The position numbers were made by a program, and so were the translations under genes. This document shows positions 34,646-43,189 of a stretch of 64,000 bases of DNA, piece after piece; position 1 is the stretch's first letter, and each line of letters starts with the position of its first letter. Under the pieces are notes generated by a model, which was not told the DNA's origin, did no database searches, and saw nothing but the letters and a program-made list of their open reading frames with translations. The stretch lies in NCBI RefSeq assembly GCF_026191675.1, contig NZ_JAKRRY010000023.1, forward strand, positions 1 to 64,000. The letters run 5' to 3'. Origin of the DNA: Vibrio qingdaonensis (lineage in GTDB: Bacteria; Pseudomonadota; Gammaproteobacteria; Enterobacterales; Vibrionaceae).

Positions 34646-35611
34646 CTAAGGTAAGGTGAATCGAGCTACTTTGCCTGAAGTATACCCAGAAAGGTCAACA
34701 GGTTCACTCGCAAATGTCATAGAAACCTTCTCTGGAGCACCTAAGATGATTTTAAATGGTGCTTTACCATTCACATCAACCAGCTCTCCCGGCTTCTTGA
34801 TTCCTGTCGTCACGGTTTTTCCATTGGCATCTTTAACTTGGATCCAACAATCACCTTTAAACGACATAGTTAAATTGGTTAATCCGTTTTCAGCTGTTTT
34901 TTTTTCTTTCACTTGTGCCGTGGTCGACTCTTTTACGTCGGCGTCCGTTGCGACCGAATCATCGGCTGTAACAACGGCATCCACGACAGTTTCTGATTGC
35001 TCTTGTGCCGCTTCCGTCTCCGAACTTTCTAGTACAGCGGAAACATCCAACGTTTTGACTTGCTCGGTAGCCTCAGCGGGCAAGGTATCAAACGTCGTAT
35101 CTTGTGCAGAATGAGCATCAAGCTCTGTCTCTGCTACTTCCACAGCGGGTTCACTGGTATCCGCGATTTCAGATAAGGTGTCTTTTTGTTGGTTTTGTAG
35201 CCACCAAACCGATGAAATTCCGATAATGACAGCAAAAATGCCCCACGTGAGTTTCATGATTCGGCTATCGTGTTTTTCTTTGTTGGTTTTCTGCGAGAAG
35301 CTTTGCATCTCTTGTTCACTGTGCTGAGCTTCACCATGATGATCAATCGCACCCAGTACTTCTTTTTCTGCTACACCTACCGCTTTGGCATATGAACGAA
35401 GGTAACCTCGGGTAAACGTTGCGACCAGCTCACCATCAAACTCATTGGATTCTATTTTTTGAATGATGGCCACTCGCAAACGAAGTCGATCAGCAATCTG
35501 CTTTTGAGTCAGCCCTAATGCTTCTCGCTTTTGCTTTAAAATGGTTCCAGCTAAGACAACGTCTTTTTCTTCTAGGACACGCTCTGTGCTTTGATTGCTA
35601 TCTGTACTCAT
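34646..35611 (-). CDS. rodZ: Cytoskeletal cell-shape protein RodZ
   Basis: The protein has 321 residues. A cytoplasmic Cro/C1-type helix-turn-helix domain (about 20-85, LKQKREALGLTQKQIADRLRLRVAIIQKIE) binds MreB in known homologues. A single membrane helix lies at about 123-140 (WGIFAVIIGISSVWWL). A long acidic Ser/Thr/Glu-rich periplasmic linker and a C-terminal DUF4115 beta domain (about 240-321, with MSFKGDCWIQVKDANGK) complete it. It is the first gene of the ispG-hisS run. A 496-bp gene-free stretch lies upstream, where pilF is often found. Confidence 0.95.
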   Translation of the reverse strand: MSTDSNQSTERVLEEKDVVLAGTILKQKREALGLTQKQIADRLRLRVAIIQKIESNEFDGELVATFTRGYLRSYAKAVGVAEKEVLGAIDHHGEAQHSEQEMQSFSQKTNKEKHDSRIMKLTWGIFAVIIGISSVWWLQNQQKDTLSEIADTSEPAVEVAETELDAHSAQDTTFDTLPAEATEQVKTLDVSAVLESSETEAAQEQSETVVDAVVTADDSVATDADVKESTTAQVKEKKTAENGLTNLTMSFKGDCWIQVKDANGKTVTTGIKKPGELVDVNGKAPFKIILGAPEKVSMTFASEPVDLSGYTSGKVARFTLP

Positions 35612-36066
35612 TAATTCTGTACTTCTTATGGTTGTGACCGAGATTCACACACGCTTATTTCATTTTATTTATCGGTGTTTATTTGTCATCAGTCTAGTAA
35701 ATCGTATGCACTAACTGTATATACAGACTAGTCCCTAATGGTGGTCATCGTCGACACGACATCCGTTGCTAAATCGTCGACATTAACGTGCGTTCGCACA
35801 CTAAGAATTTTTCTCAATATCTGAGATTTACCATCTCTAATGCCCCATGATAGTCGATTCTATTCATGAGTTAAAATAACCAATCGTAAATCAATGCGAA
35901 TACTGGCTATTTTGATTAAAAAATAACAATACTTACCTTGATCAGGCGACGCTTTGAACTATTTGATTAATAAAAACAATATTTGTTCCCTAATAGCAAA
36001 AATATTTGTATAGCTTTGTGGCAGCGATCGGATAATTTCGTCAGATTATTCTCTAAACACTAAGTA
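35612..36066. other. Gene-free gap between rodZ and rlmN
   Basis: About 455 AT-rich bases without a credible reading frame on either strand. Visible items are a 10-bp direct repeat ATCGTCGACA (35747-35756 and 35773-35782), the short palindrome CTGTATATACAG (35715-35726) and a GTGCG-TTC-GCAC-like hairpin near 35789-35799. The rodZ promoter must lie here. Many gamma-proteobacteria carry pilF/pilW at this point; no remnant was recognised. Confidence 0.5.
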
Positions 36067-36093
36067 CAAAAAAGCCAAGTCGAAACTTGGCTT
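36067..36093 (-). terminator. Terminator of rlmN
   Basis: On the minus strand AAGCCAAGTT, loop TCG and ACTTGGCTT are followed by TTTT, 15 bases after the rlmN stop. Confidence 0.85.
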
Positions 36094-36107
36094 TAGAATA
36101 TAGAGCG

Positions 36108-37232
36108 TTACAGCGTTTTAACAGGTATCGCTTCTGCGCCTTTTTGAGTCATTTGTTTAGTCCGTTTGGTACGGTCAATCACATCACCCACGAGCTGACC
36201 ACAAGCGGCGTCAATATCATCACCACGTGTTTTTCGAACCGTAACCGTGTAATCATATTGCATCAAGGTTTTCATGAAGCGATCGATTCGTGAATTACTT
36301 GGTTTCTTGTAAGGCGAACCCGGGTATGGGTTAAATGGAATCAAGTTAATCTTAGCTGGCGTGTCTTTAAGTAACTCCGCTAACTCACGCGCATGATCCA
36401 TATCATCGTTGACGTGATCAAGTAACACATACTCAACGGTAACTCGGCCGCGGTTTGCATTTGATGAAGCGATATAACGTTGAACTGACGCTAAGAAGTC
36501 TTGGATATCCCAACGGTCATTGATTGGCATGATTTCGCTACGTAGCTTATCATTTGGAGCATGCAGTGAAATGGCCAATGCAACATCAATGTTACCCGTC
36601 ATTTGATCAAGTCCAGAAACCACGCCCGAAGTCGAGACGGTAATACGTCGCTTTGATAACCCAAAACCCAAATCGTCAAGCATTAGCTCTAGTGCGGGTA
36701 GCAAGTTTTTCATGTTAAGAAGTGGCTCACCCATTCCCATCATCACGACGTTAGTGATAGGACGACGACCGGTTTCTTTTTGTAAGCCAATTTCTCTTGC
36801 AGCACGCCAAACTTGTCCAATAATCTCAGACACTTTTAGGTTACGGTTGAAACCTTGTTGGGCAGTAGAACAGAACTTACACTCAAGTGCGCACCCTACT
36901 TGGGATGACACACACAATGTGGCACGATCTTCGTCCGGAATATAAACCGTTTCAACATCTTGATCACCCACTCGCATCGCCCACTTAATAGTGCCATCCG
37001 ATGAATGTTGAGCTTCAGAAACGGTCGGAGCTTTGATTTCTGCCACTCTCAACAACTTCTCACGAAGTTTTTTGTTGATGTTGTTCATTTTCTCAAAGTC
37101 ATCACAACCGAAATGGTAGATCCACTTCATTACCTGATCAGCACGAAAGGCTTTTTCGCCGAGCTCTTCTTGAAAAAACTTACGCAAGCCCTTGCGATCA
37201 AAATCGAGTAGATTGACTTTTTGTACGGTCAT
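36108..37232 (-). CDS. rlmN: Dual-specificity 23S rRNA A2503 / tRNA A37 methyltransferase
   Basis: The protein has 374 residues, a radical-SAM enzyme. The cluster ligands are in SSQVGCALECKFCSTAQQG (CxxxCxxC); the SAM site includes VMMGMGEPLLN; the methyl-carrying Cys lies near the C-terminus in AACGQLVGD. It forms 2-methyladenosine in 23S rRNA (2503) and in certain tRNAs (37). It has its own terminator and is separated from ndk by 184 bp, so it is probably independently transcribed. Confidence 0.97.
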   Translation of the reverse strand: MTVQKVNLLDFDRKGLRKFFQEELGEKAFRADQVMKWIYHFGCDDFEKMNNINKKLREKLLRVAEIKAPTVSEAQHSSDGTIKWAMRVGDQDVETVYIPDEDRATLCVSSQVGCALECKFCSTAQQGFNRNLKVSEIIGQVWRAAREIGLQKETGRRPITNVVMMGMGEPLLNMKNLLPALELMLDDLGFGLSKRRITVSTSGVVSGLDQMTGNIDVALAISLHAPNDKLRSEIMPINDRWDIQDFLASVQRYIASSNANRGRVTVEYVLLDHVNDDMDHARELAELLKDTPAKINLIPFNPYPGSPYKKPSNSRIDRFMKTLMQYDYTVTVRKTRGDDIDAACGQLVGDVIDRTKRTKQMTQKGAEAIPVKTL

Positions 37233-37374
37233 GTTGCCTCTTAAATGACGAAGATTCTGTTAAGGGCGCGAATTGTACAGCCTTTAGGCTCCTGCAACAA
37301 GCGCAACAAAACCCTAAAATAATAAGGCTTTCATTTATAAGTGAACATTTTTTATACAAGCCACTACACAGACA

Positions 37375-37400
37375 ATAAAAAAGGAGGCGACTGCCTCCTT
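37375..37400 (-). terminator. Terminator of ndk
   Basis: On the minus strand AAGGAGGC-AGTC-GCCTCCTT is followed by TTTTATTG, 16 bases after the ndk stop. Confidence 0.85.
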
Positions 37401-37416
37401 CCTATTATGCCCTTAA

Positions 37417-37842
37417 TTAACGAGGGCAGATTTCTGACTCTGGAAAGAAAAATTCAATTTCTCGAGCCGCTGACTCTGGGCTATCTGAACCATGAACCGA
37501 ATTATAACGCATGCTTAGAGCGTAATCGGCACGTATCGTACCGCAAGCTGCTTCTTCTGGGTTGGTCTTACCCATCAACTCACGGTAACGACTGATCGCA
37601 TCTTCCCCTTCCAACACTTGAACCATAATCGGTCCTGATGTCATGAATTCACGTAGCGCCGGGAAAAAAGGTTTACCGTCATGCTCGGCATAAAAACCTT
37701 TCGCTTGCTCATCCGTTAAGCGAACCATTTTTGCCGCTACGATACGCAAACCTGCTTTCTCTATTCTGTGGTAGATTTCACCGATAAGGTTACGCTCAAC
37801 AGCATCGGGTTTAACGATTGAAAATGTTCTTTCTAGGGTCAT
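37417..37842 (-). CDS. ndk: Nucleoside diphosphate kinase
   Basis: The protein has 141 residues, the standard length. It opens LERTFSIVKPDAVERNLIGEI, and the phospho-His lies in NSVHGSDSPESAAREI. It balances nucleoside triphosphate pools by transferring the gamma phosphate through this His. The gene is 62 bp downstream of pepB and is followed by a strong terminator. Confidence 0.97.
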   Translation of the reverse strand: MTLERTFSIVKPDAVERNLIGEIYHRIEKAGLRIVAAKMVRLTDEQAKGFYAEHDGKPFFPALREFMTSGPIMVQVLEGEDAISRYRELMGKTNPEEAACGTIRADYALSMRYNSVHGSDSPESAAREIEFFFPESEICPR

Positions 37843-37904
37843 CGTTCTTCCTTTCAGTTTTTGTTATCTATTGCTTTTTATTCGCAATTTGTTGGCCTAT
37901 GCCA

Positions 37905-39200
37905 CTATTTTTTAGCTTGCTCTACTAGTAATCGAGCTAAGGTACGTGTTCCCATACCTGTCGCACCTGCAGCCCACTTGTCTGAAGCAGACTTACGGTA
38001 TGTGCCTGCACAATCAAAATGCAACCAGCCTTTTTTATAGTCTTCAACAAAGTAAGACAAGAAAGCGGCTGCCGTGCTAGCACCAGGAGAATAATCCCCA
38101 CTACTTATATTAGAAAGATCGGCAAAGTTTGATGGCAACATATTGCGATGAAAATCGGCAAGTGGCAGTGGCCAAAGCCCTTCTTTCTCTTGATTAGCAT
38201 TCGTCAGAGCTTGATGAGTCAATTCATCATCAAACGACATAATCGCGTGGTAGTCATTACCAAGCGCATTCTTCGCAGCACCGGTTAATGTTGCACAGTC
38301 GATGATCATTTCTGGGTTTTGCTCGCTCGCAAAAATCAGACCATCGGCAAGGACCAAACGCCCTTCAGCATCGGTATTCATGATCTCTACCGTTTTGCCG
38401 TTCTTATAGGTAATGACGTCGCCAAGCTTTAATGCTCTGCCTGACACCATGTTTTCAGCGCAACAAAGAATAAGCTTCACTCGCTTGTTTAGGCCACGAA
38501 GAATCGCTAAGCCTAACCCGCCAGTAATGGTCGCTGCCCCACCCATGTCGGCCTTCATTGCCGTCATGAAGTTTGATGCTTTCAAACTATAACCACCGGA
38601 GTCAAATGTAATCCCTTTACCGACTAAACAAGCAAACACTGGCGCTTCAGGATCCCCAGTCGGGTTAAAATCCAGTTGCAACATGGCAGAAGTACGAGCA
38701 GAGCCTCGGCCAACAGCAAAAATGCCCGTCCAGCCTTCAGTCAACAAATCTTTATCTTTAACAATGCGATAAGTAACATGCTCTGGCGCTGTGGACTTGA
38801 TGAATTCCGCCGCCATTGTGGCAAGCTGGCGAGGTGCCACTTCTTCCGCACTTTTATTAATAATATCGCGCGTCCAGTCAGCGGCTTTAATACGAGCATT
38901 CAACTCATGAGTATCGGCTTCGCTTAGCGTGGGAAGCGCCACTGATGTGGTTTTCTTCGGGTTGCGATAGCCTTGGTAAAACGCCCACGTCGCTTCTAAA
39001 TCCCAGTTATCACCCTGTAGACTCGCGCATGTGATGCCTTGTGAGTCTAATTTTCGAGCCGCTCTTTGAATAACATCTAAATCTAGATTTTCGGCGAGAT
39101 GAATTGTCGTGCCTGATTCTGAATAAGAGAGTGTCGCCCCCTCTCCCCATTGTGATGGTGCAACTTCTTGGCTCAGAAATACCGACAGTGCATTAGACAT
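37905..39200 (-). CDS. pepB: Aminopeptidase B (M17, PepB)
   Basis: The protein has 431 residues, as for E. coli PepB (427). The M17 metal and active-site motifs are present: LVGKGITFDSGGYSLK, MKADMGGAA and MNTDAEGRLVLADGL. It forms hexamers in the cytosol and removes N-terminal residues, in E. coli with a preference for acidic ones. It lies downstream of the isc operon as in E. coli, but a terminator at 39326-39352 separates it, so it has a promoter in 39201-39325. Confidence 0.95.
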   Translation of the reverse strand: MSNALSVFLSQEVAPSQWGEGATLSYSESGTTIHLAENLDLDVIQRAARKLDSQGITCASLQGDNWDLEATWAFYQGYRNPKKTTSVALPTLSEADTHELNARIKAADWTRDIINKSAEEVAPRQLATMAAEFIKSTAPEHVTYRIVKDKDLLTEGWTGIFAVGRGSARTSAMLQLDFNPTGDPEAPVFACLVGKGITFDSGGYSLKASNFMTAMKADMGGAATITGGLGLAILRGLNKRVKLILCCAENMVSGRALKLGDVITYKNGKTVEIMNTDAEGRLVLADGLIFASEQNPEMIIDCATLTGAAKNALGNDYHAIMSFDDELTHQALTNANQEKEGLWPLPLADFHRNMLPSNFADLSNISSGDYSPGASTAAAFLSYFVEDYKKGWLHFDCAGTYRKSASDKWAAGATGMGTRTLARLLVEQAKK

Positions 39201-39325
39201 GGTTTCTCCTTGTCTGGTCCATTATATGTTTCGTCGTATTTGTAATTATCAAGATGTTAGCATTATGTAGAGTCAATACCAATGACATGCCTATCTGAAT
39301 TAATAACAATGTAACAACTGAATAC

Positions 39326-39352
39326 AAAAAAACGGGCCATAGGCCCGTTTTC
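39326..39352 (-). terminator. Terminator of the isc operon
   Basis: AACGGGCC-ATA-GGCCCGTT with a T-run on the minus strand (TTTTTT), about 25 bases after the iscX stop. Confidence 0.85.
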
Positions 39353-39376
39353 ATTACAATACGTTAGATAATCGAC

Positions 39377-39577
39377 TTACTCGAACTCATCCATCCAGCA
39401 TAAGATGACCGCTTCCAAAATTTTTTCATTAGAGCGATTTGGTTCATCATCAAACTCTTCTAAATCAAGGATCCACTGATGCAAATCGGTGAAACGCACC
39501 GTTTTAGGATCCGTGTCTGGAAACTTGTCACACAACTCAATGGCGATATCACGTGAATCCGTCCATGTTAAACTCAT
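39377..39577 (-). CDS. iscX: Iron-sulfur assembly protein IscX
   Basis: The protein has 66 residues, the same as E. coli IscX (YfhJ). It is small and acidic, opening MSLTWTDSRDIAIELCDKFPDTDPKTVRFTDLHQWI-like; it binds Fe2+ and IscS and tunes cluster assembly. It is the last gene of the isc operon, 21 bp after fdx. An AGGAGAG-type ribosome-binding site (AAGGAGAGCTT) precedes the ATG. Confidence 0.95.
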   Translation of the reverse strand: MSLTWTDSRDIAIELCDKFPDTDPKTVRFTDLHQWILDLEEFDDEPNRSNEKILEAVILCWMDEFE

Positions 39578-39598
39578 AAGCTCTCCTTAGCAGACGCT

Positions 39599-39937
39599 TT
39601 AATGATCTTCTGATGCGTGATTAAGGGTATATTTAGGGATCTCTACAACCAAATCTTCATTCATCACTTTTGCTTGGCAGCCTAAACGTGATTCAGGCTC
39701 AAGACCCCATGCTTTATCAAGCATGTCATCTTCTAACTCATCACTTTCGTCTAGAGAATCAAAACCTTCACGTACGACGATGTGACAAGTGGTACACGCA
39801 CATGATTTTTCACAAGCGTGCTCAATTCCGATACCATTTTTGAGTGCAACGTCTAATACCGTTTCACCTGGGTTCGCTTCTAAAACCGCACCGTCTGGAC
39901 AGAGGTCCTCGTGAGGTAATACAACAATTTTTGGCAT
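39599..39937 (-). CDS. fdx: ISC system [2Fe-2S] ferredoxin
   Basis: The protein has 112 residues from ATG 39937 (MPKIVVLPHEDLCPDG), the usual Fdx start; a longer frame starting inside the hscA end adds 11 atypical residues. Cluster ligands are in HACEKSCACTTCHIVV plus the later LGCQAKV Cys. It supplies electrons to cluster assembly. AAGGA stands ten bases before the ATG, 19 bp after the hscA stop. Confidence 0.95.
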   Translation of the reverse strand: MPKIVVLPHEDLCPDGAVLEANPGETVLDVALKNGIGIEHACEKSCACTTCHIVVREGFDSLDESDELEDDMLDKAWGLEPESRLGCQAKVMNEDLVVEIPKYTLNHASEDH

Positions 39938-39956
39938 GACTACTTGGTCCTTACTT

Positions 39957-41807
39957 TTAAATATTGTCAACTGACTGGCCAGCTAATGCTTCTCTGATGG
40001 ACTTATCCATGCGACGAGAGGCAAAATCTTGGCTTGCTTTATCAGTGTCTTTAATACCTTGTTCAATGGCGTCAGCGTTGTCACCATTGCGTAACTGAAT
40101 CAACGCTTCGATCGCGCTGACTAGCGATTGTTTACCGGCATCATCCAATAACTCATCACCGTCGGCTTGCATTGCTGCGACTAACCCTTCTATCACGCGA
40201 TCCGCTTCAACACGTTGCTCTGCTAACGCTCGCGCTAACATGTCTTCTTTCGCAAACGTCATCGAGTCTTTCAGCATGTTTGTGACTTCATCATCACTTA
40301 AGCCGTAAGATGGTTTCACCTGAATTTCAGATTGCACTCCGGTGCTTTTTTCCATCGCGGTTACTGAGAGTAAACCGTCGGCGTCAACTTGGTAAGTCAC
40401 ACGAATATGCGCCGCACCCGCCGTCATTGGAGGAATGCCCTTTAAAGAAAAACGAGCCAAGGAACGGCAATCGTCTATCAACTCGCGTTCGCCTTGAACG
40501 ATGTGTACCGACATCGCCGTTTGACCATCTTTAAACGTGGTAAACTCTTGTGCACGAGCGACTGGAATTGTGGTGTTACGAGGTACGATCTTCTCAACCA
40601 GCCCACCCATGGTTTCAATGCCAAGAGACAATGGAATCACGTCGAGAAGCAGCATTTCTGAATCCGGTTTGTTACCCGCTAGAATATCCGCTTGAATCGC
40701 AGCACCAATTGCCACGACTTCATCTGGATTGATCGATGTTAATGGTGTTTTGCCAAAGAATTCACCTACCATTTCACGAACCAGTGGCGTGCGGGTAGAT
40801 CCACCGACCATCACGGTTTCAAGAACGTGTTCAGCATCGACTTCTGCATCACGTAACGCGCGACGGCATGACATAAGCGTTTTCTTTAATAAAGGACGAA
40901 CGATGTCATTAAATGTTGAACGCGTGAGTTCACCTTGCCAGCCAAGTACAGAAACTGAGGTACTTTCTGCGTCACTTAAATCTATCTTTGCTTGAGTCGC
41001 TGCGTCAAGAAGCTCACGTTGCTGTGCCGTCGTCAGCTCAGTGAGTCCAATTAGTGCTTGGAAGTGATCGGCAATAAGATGATCAAAGTCATCGCCACCA
41101 AGCGCAGAATCACCGCCCGTTGCTAATACTTCAAATACGCCTTTTGATAAGCGTAAAATAGAGATATCAAATGTGCCACCACCTAAGTCGTAAACCGCAA
41201 TCACACCTTCTTGACCACTATCTAAGCCATACGCAATGGCTGCTGCGGTAGGTTCATTGAGTAAACGAAGTACATGCAATCCTGCTAGATTAGCGGCATC
41301 TTTTGTCCCGACACGCTGCGCATCATCAAAATACGCAGGCACAGTAATAACCACACCAGCTAACTCCCCCCCTAGCGAGGCCTGAGCACGTTCAGCGAGT
41401 GTTTTCAGAATATCAGCAGACACTTGGATTGGGTTTTTGTCCCCAGCAGCCGTTTGCAGTACCGGCAATCCATTTGCACTTTCAGACAGTCGATAAGGCA
41501 ATGAAGGATAGCGAGCTTTAACATCAGCTAAAGAACGGCCAAGTAATCGCTTCACCGACACGATGGTATTCTCAGGATCTTGGGATGCATTATTTCTTGC
41601 ATCCCAACCAATGGTCACCTGTTCTTGTGAATAGTGGACGGCAGAGGGTAAGATTTTTTTACCTCTAGAATCCGCGAGCGTTGCCGCTTCGCCACTTCTT
41701 ACGCTAGCAACCAGTGAGTTAGTTGTCCCTAAATCAATTCCTGCTGCCAGTTTGTGTTCGTGTGGTGCAGAACTTTGTCCCGGCTCTGCGATTTGAAGTA
41801 ATGCCAT
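39957..41807 (-). CDS. hscA: Fe-S protein assembly chaperone HscA (Hsp70 type)
   Basis: The protein has 616 residues, as for E. coli HscA. The Hsp70 nucleotide-binding domain shows GIDLGTTNSLVASV, NEPTAAAIAYGLD, AVYDLGGGTFDIS and MVGGSTRTPLV; the substrate domain follows from about residue 385. With co-chaperone HscB it binds the LPPVK loop of IscU and drives release of the new cluster. It is encoded 23 bp after hscB. Confidence 0.97.
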   Translation of the reverse strand: MALLQIAEPGQSSAPHEHKLAAGIDLGTTNSLVASVRSGEAATLADSRGKKILPSAVHYSQEQVTIGWDARNNASQDPENTIVSVKRLLGRSLADVKARYPSLPYRLSESANGLPVLQTAAGDKNPIQVSADILKTLAERAQASLGGELAGVVITVPAYFDDAQRVGTKDAANLAGLHVLRLLNEPTAAAIAYGLDSGQEGVIAVYDLGGGTFDISILRLSKGVFEVLATGGDSALGGDDFDHLIADHFQALIGLTELTTAQQRELLDAATQAKIDLSDAESTSVSVLGWQGELTRSTFNDIVRPLLKKTLMSCRRALRDAEVDAEHVLETVMVGGSTRTPLVREMVGEFFGKTPLTSINPDEVVAIGAAIQADILAGNKPDSEMLLLDVIPLSLGIETMGGLVEKIVPRNTTIPVARAQEFTTFKDGQTAMSVHIVQGERELIDDCRSLARFSLKGIPPMTAGAAHIRVTYQVDADGLLSVTAMEKSTGVQSEIQVKPSYGLSDDEVTNMLKDSMTFAKEDMLARALAEQRVEADRVIEGLVAAMQADGDELLDDAGKQSLVSAIEALIQLRNGDNADAIEQGIKDTDKASQDFASRRMDKSIREALAGQSVDNI

Positions 41808-41830
41808 TCAAATATCCTTGGAGGCTGTCA

Positions 41831-42346
41831 TTAGCCAAGCAATTTTTCTTCTAACTGTTCGATTTCGTTTTTAAGCTTGGCGATAAATTTGAGTTTTCGA
41901 ACGCTGTCAGCAGCGCTATCCCAACGAGCCTGTTCCAACTCATGAGTTAACTCGGTTAGATGCTCGCTAAACATTTTGCTTACCTGACGTTCAAAGTCAA
42001 AAAGTTCTTCTTCTGCATTCGCTGAGCTTGCTACGTCTTCGAGAGTTTCTCGAAGTTCCATTTGTTCCATAAGAAACATAGGATCTTGAAGGGTTTTATG
42101 CTCGCTGCGAATATCGATACCATTTTCGGCAAGTAAGTATTCTGCTCGTGAAATAGGACGTCGCAATACTTCGTATGCATCGTTAATCTGTGCTGCTTTT
42201 TGCACCGCTAATAATCGATCGCGCTCAGAAGCGGAGGCAAAATTATCAGGATGAAAACGCTTTTGAAGCTCAAGAAACTGAGAAGAAAGAAGGCTACCGT
42301 CCAGAGGAAACTGAACAGGTAGCCCAAAAAGTTCAAAATGATTCAT
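41831..42346 (-). CDS. hscB: Fe-S protein assembly co-chaperone HscB (J-type)
   Basis: The protein has 171 residues. The N-terminal J domain (1-75) has the HPD motif in QKRFHPDNFASASERDRLL; the C-terminal three-helix part (about 90-171) is the IscU-binding region. It recruits IscU to HscA and stimulates the HscA ATPase. A perfect 9-bp inverted repeat lies just upstream, between iscA and hscB. Confidence 0.96.
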   Translation of the reverse strand: MNHFELFGLPVQFPLDGSLLSSQFLELQKRFHPDNFASASERDRLLAVQKAAQINDAYEVLRRPISRAEYLLAENGIDIRSEHKTLQDPMFLMEQMELRETLEDVASSANAEEELFDFERQVSKMFSEHLTELTHELEQARWDSAADSVRKLKFIAKLKNEIEQLEEKLLG

Positions 42347-42366
42347 ATCGTATGACTCGTATTATT

Positions 42367-42388
42367 GGAGCTCAGATAACTGAGCTCC
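42367..42388 (-). promoter_or_regulatory. Intercistronic hairpin between iscA and hscB
   Basis: GGAGCTCAG (42367-42375) pairs perfectly with CTGAGCTCC (42380-42388) over a four-base loop. It starts eight bases after the iscA stop and is not followed by a U-tract, so it is more likely an RNA-stability or partial-termination element that sets iscRSUA above hscBA-fdx-iscX. The role is inferred. Confidence 0.55.
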
Positions 42389-42395
42389 TTATCGG

Positions 42396-42719
42396 TTAAA
42401 CATTAAAGCTTTCACCACAACCACACTCGCCTTTCGCGTTAGGGTTGTTGAATTCAAAACCTTCGTTTAAACCTTCTTTTACGTAATCCAATTCTGTTCC
42501 ATCTAGATAGACAAGGCTTTTAGCATCAATGATGACTTTTACACCAGCGTGTTCAAATACCTCATCACCATCGTCTAGATCATCAACGAACTCAAGTACG
42601 TACGCCATTCCTGAACACCCAGTGGTTTTCACACCTAAGCGTAAACCAAGGCCTTTACCACGGTTATCTAGAAATGTTTTTACGCGACTTGCTGCTGCGT
42701 CTGTCATGGAGATGGCCAT
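42396..42719 (-). CDS. iscA: A-type iron-sulfur carrier IscA
   Basis: The protein has 107 residues with the three conserved Cys: one in TTGCSGMAYV and two in the C-terminal GECGCGESFNV. It carries or delivers iron-sulfur clusters to target proteins. It lies 56 bp after iscU and is the fourth gene of the operon. Confidence 0.97.
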   Translation of the reverse strand: MAISMTDAAASRVKTFLDNRGKGLGLRLGVKTTGCSGMAYVLEFVDDLDDGDEVFEHAGVKVIIDAKSLVYLDGTELDYVKEGLNEGFEFNNPNAKGECGCGESFNV

Positions 42720-42775
42720 ACTACAACCTTATCTTTTAATCTATTGAATCAATTCTTTAGGTATTAACCTAGGAT

Positions 42776-43156
42776 TTAGTCGTGCTTTTTCTTGTAATCA
42801 GCAACGGCAGCTTTAATTGCATCTTCTGCAAGGATAGAACAGTGCACCTTGACGGGTGGCAACTCTAACTCATCTGCAATCTCTGAGTTCTTAATTGCTG
42901 CGGCTTCATCCACTGACTTGCCTTTCACCCACTCTGTTACAAGTGAACTCGACGCAATAGCTGAACCACAACCATAGGTTTTAAATTTCGCATCTTCGAT
43001 AATACCTTCTGGTGTTACCTTGATTTGCAGCTTCATTACATCACCACACGCCGGAGCACCAACCATGCCGCTACCAACATTTGGATCATTCTTGTCAAAT
43101 GAACCTACGTTACGTGGGTTCTCATAGTGATCAATTACTTTTTCGCTGTAAGCCAT
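42776..43156 (-). CDS. iscU: Iron-sulfur cluster scaffold IscU
   Basis: The protein has 126 residues. Cluster ligands Cys37 (GAPACGDVM), Cys63 (TYGCGSA) and Cys106 (VHCSILAED) are present, together with the HscA-binding loop LPPVK just before the last Cys. New clusters are built here with sulfur from IscS. It lies 33 bp after iscS. Confidence 0.98.
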   Translation of the reverse strand: MAYSEKVIDHYENPRNVGSFDKNDPNVGSGMVGAPACGDVMKLQIKVTPEGIIEDAKFKTYGCGSAIASSSLVTEWVKGKSVDEAAAIKNSEIADELELPPVKVHCSILAEDAIKAAVADYKKKHD

Positions 43157-43189
43157 AATGTTTTCCTCGAATCCTCTATATCCTTGAGA

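Noticed and set aside
35715..35726. CTGTATATACAG as a LexA (SOS) box
   Set aside because: The LexA site needs CTGT-N8-ACAG (16 bp); this has only four bases between the arms.
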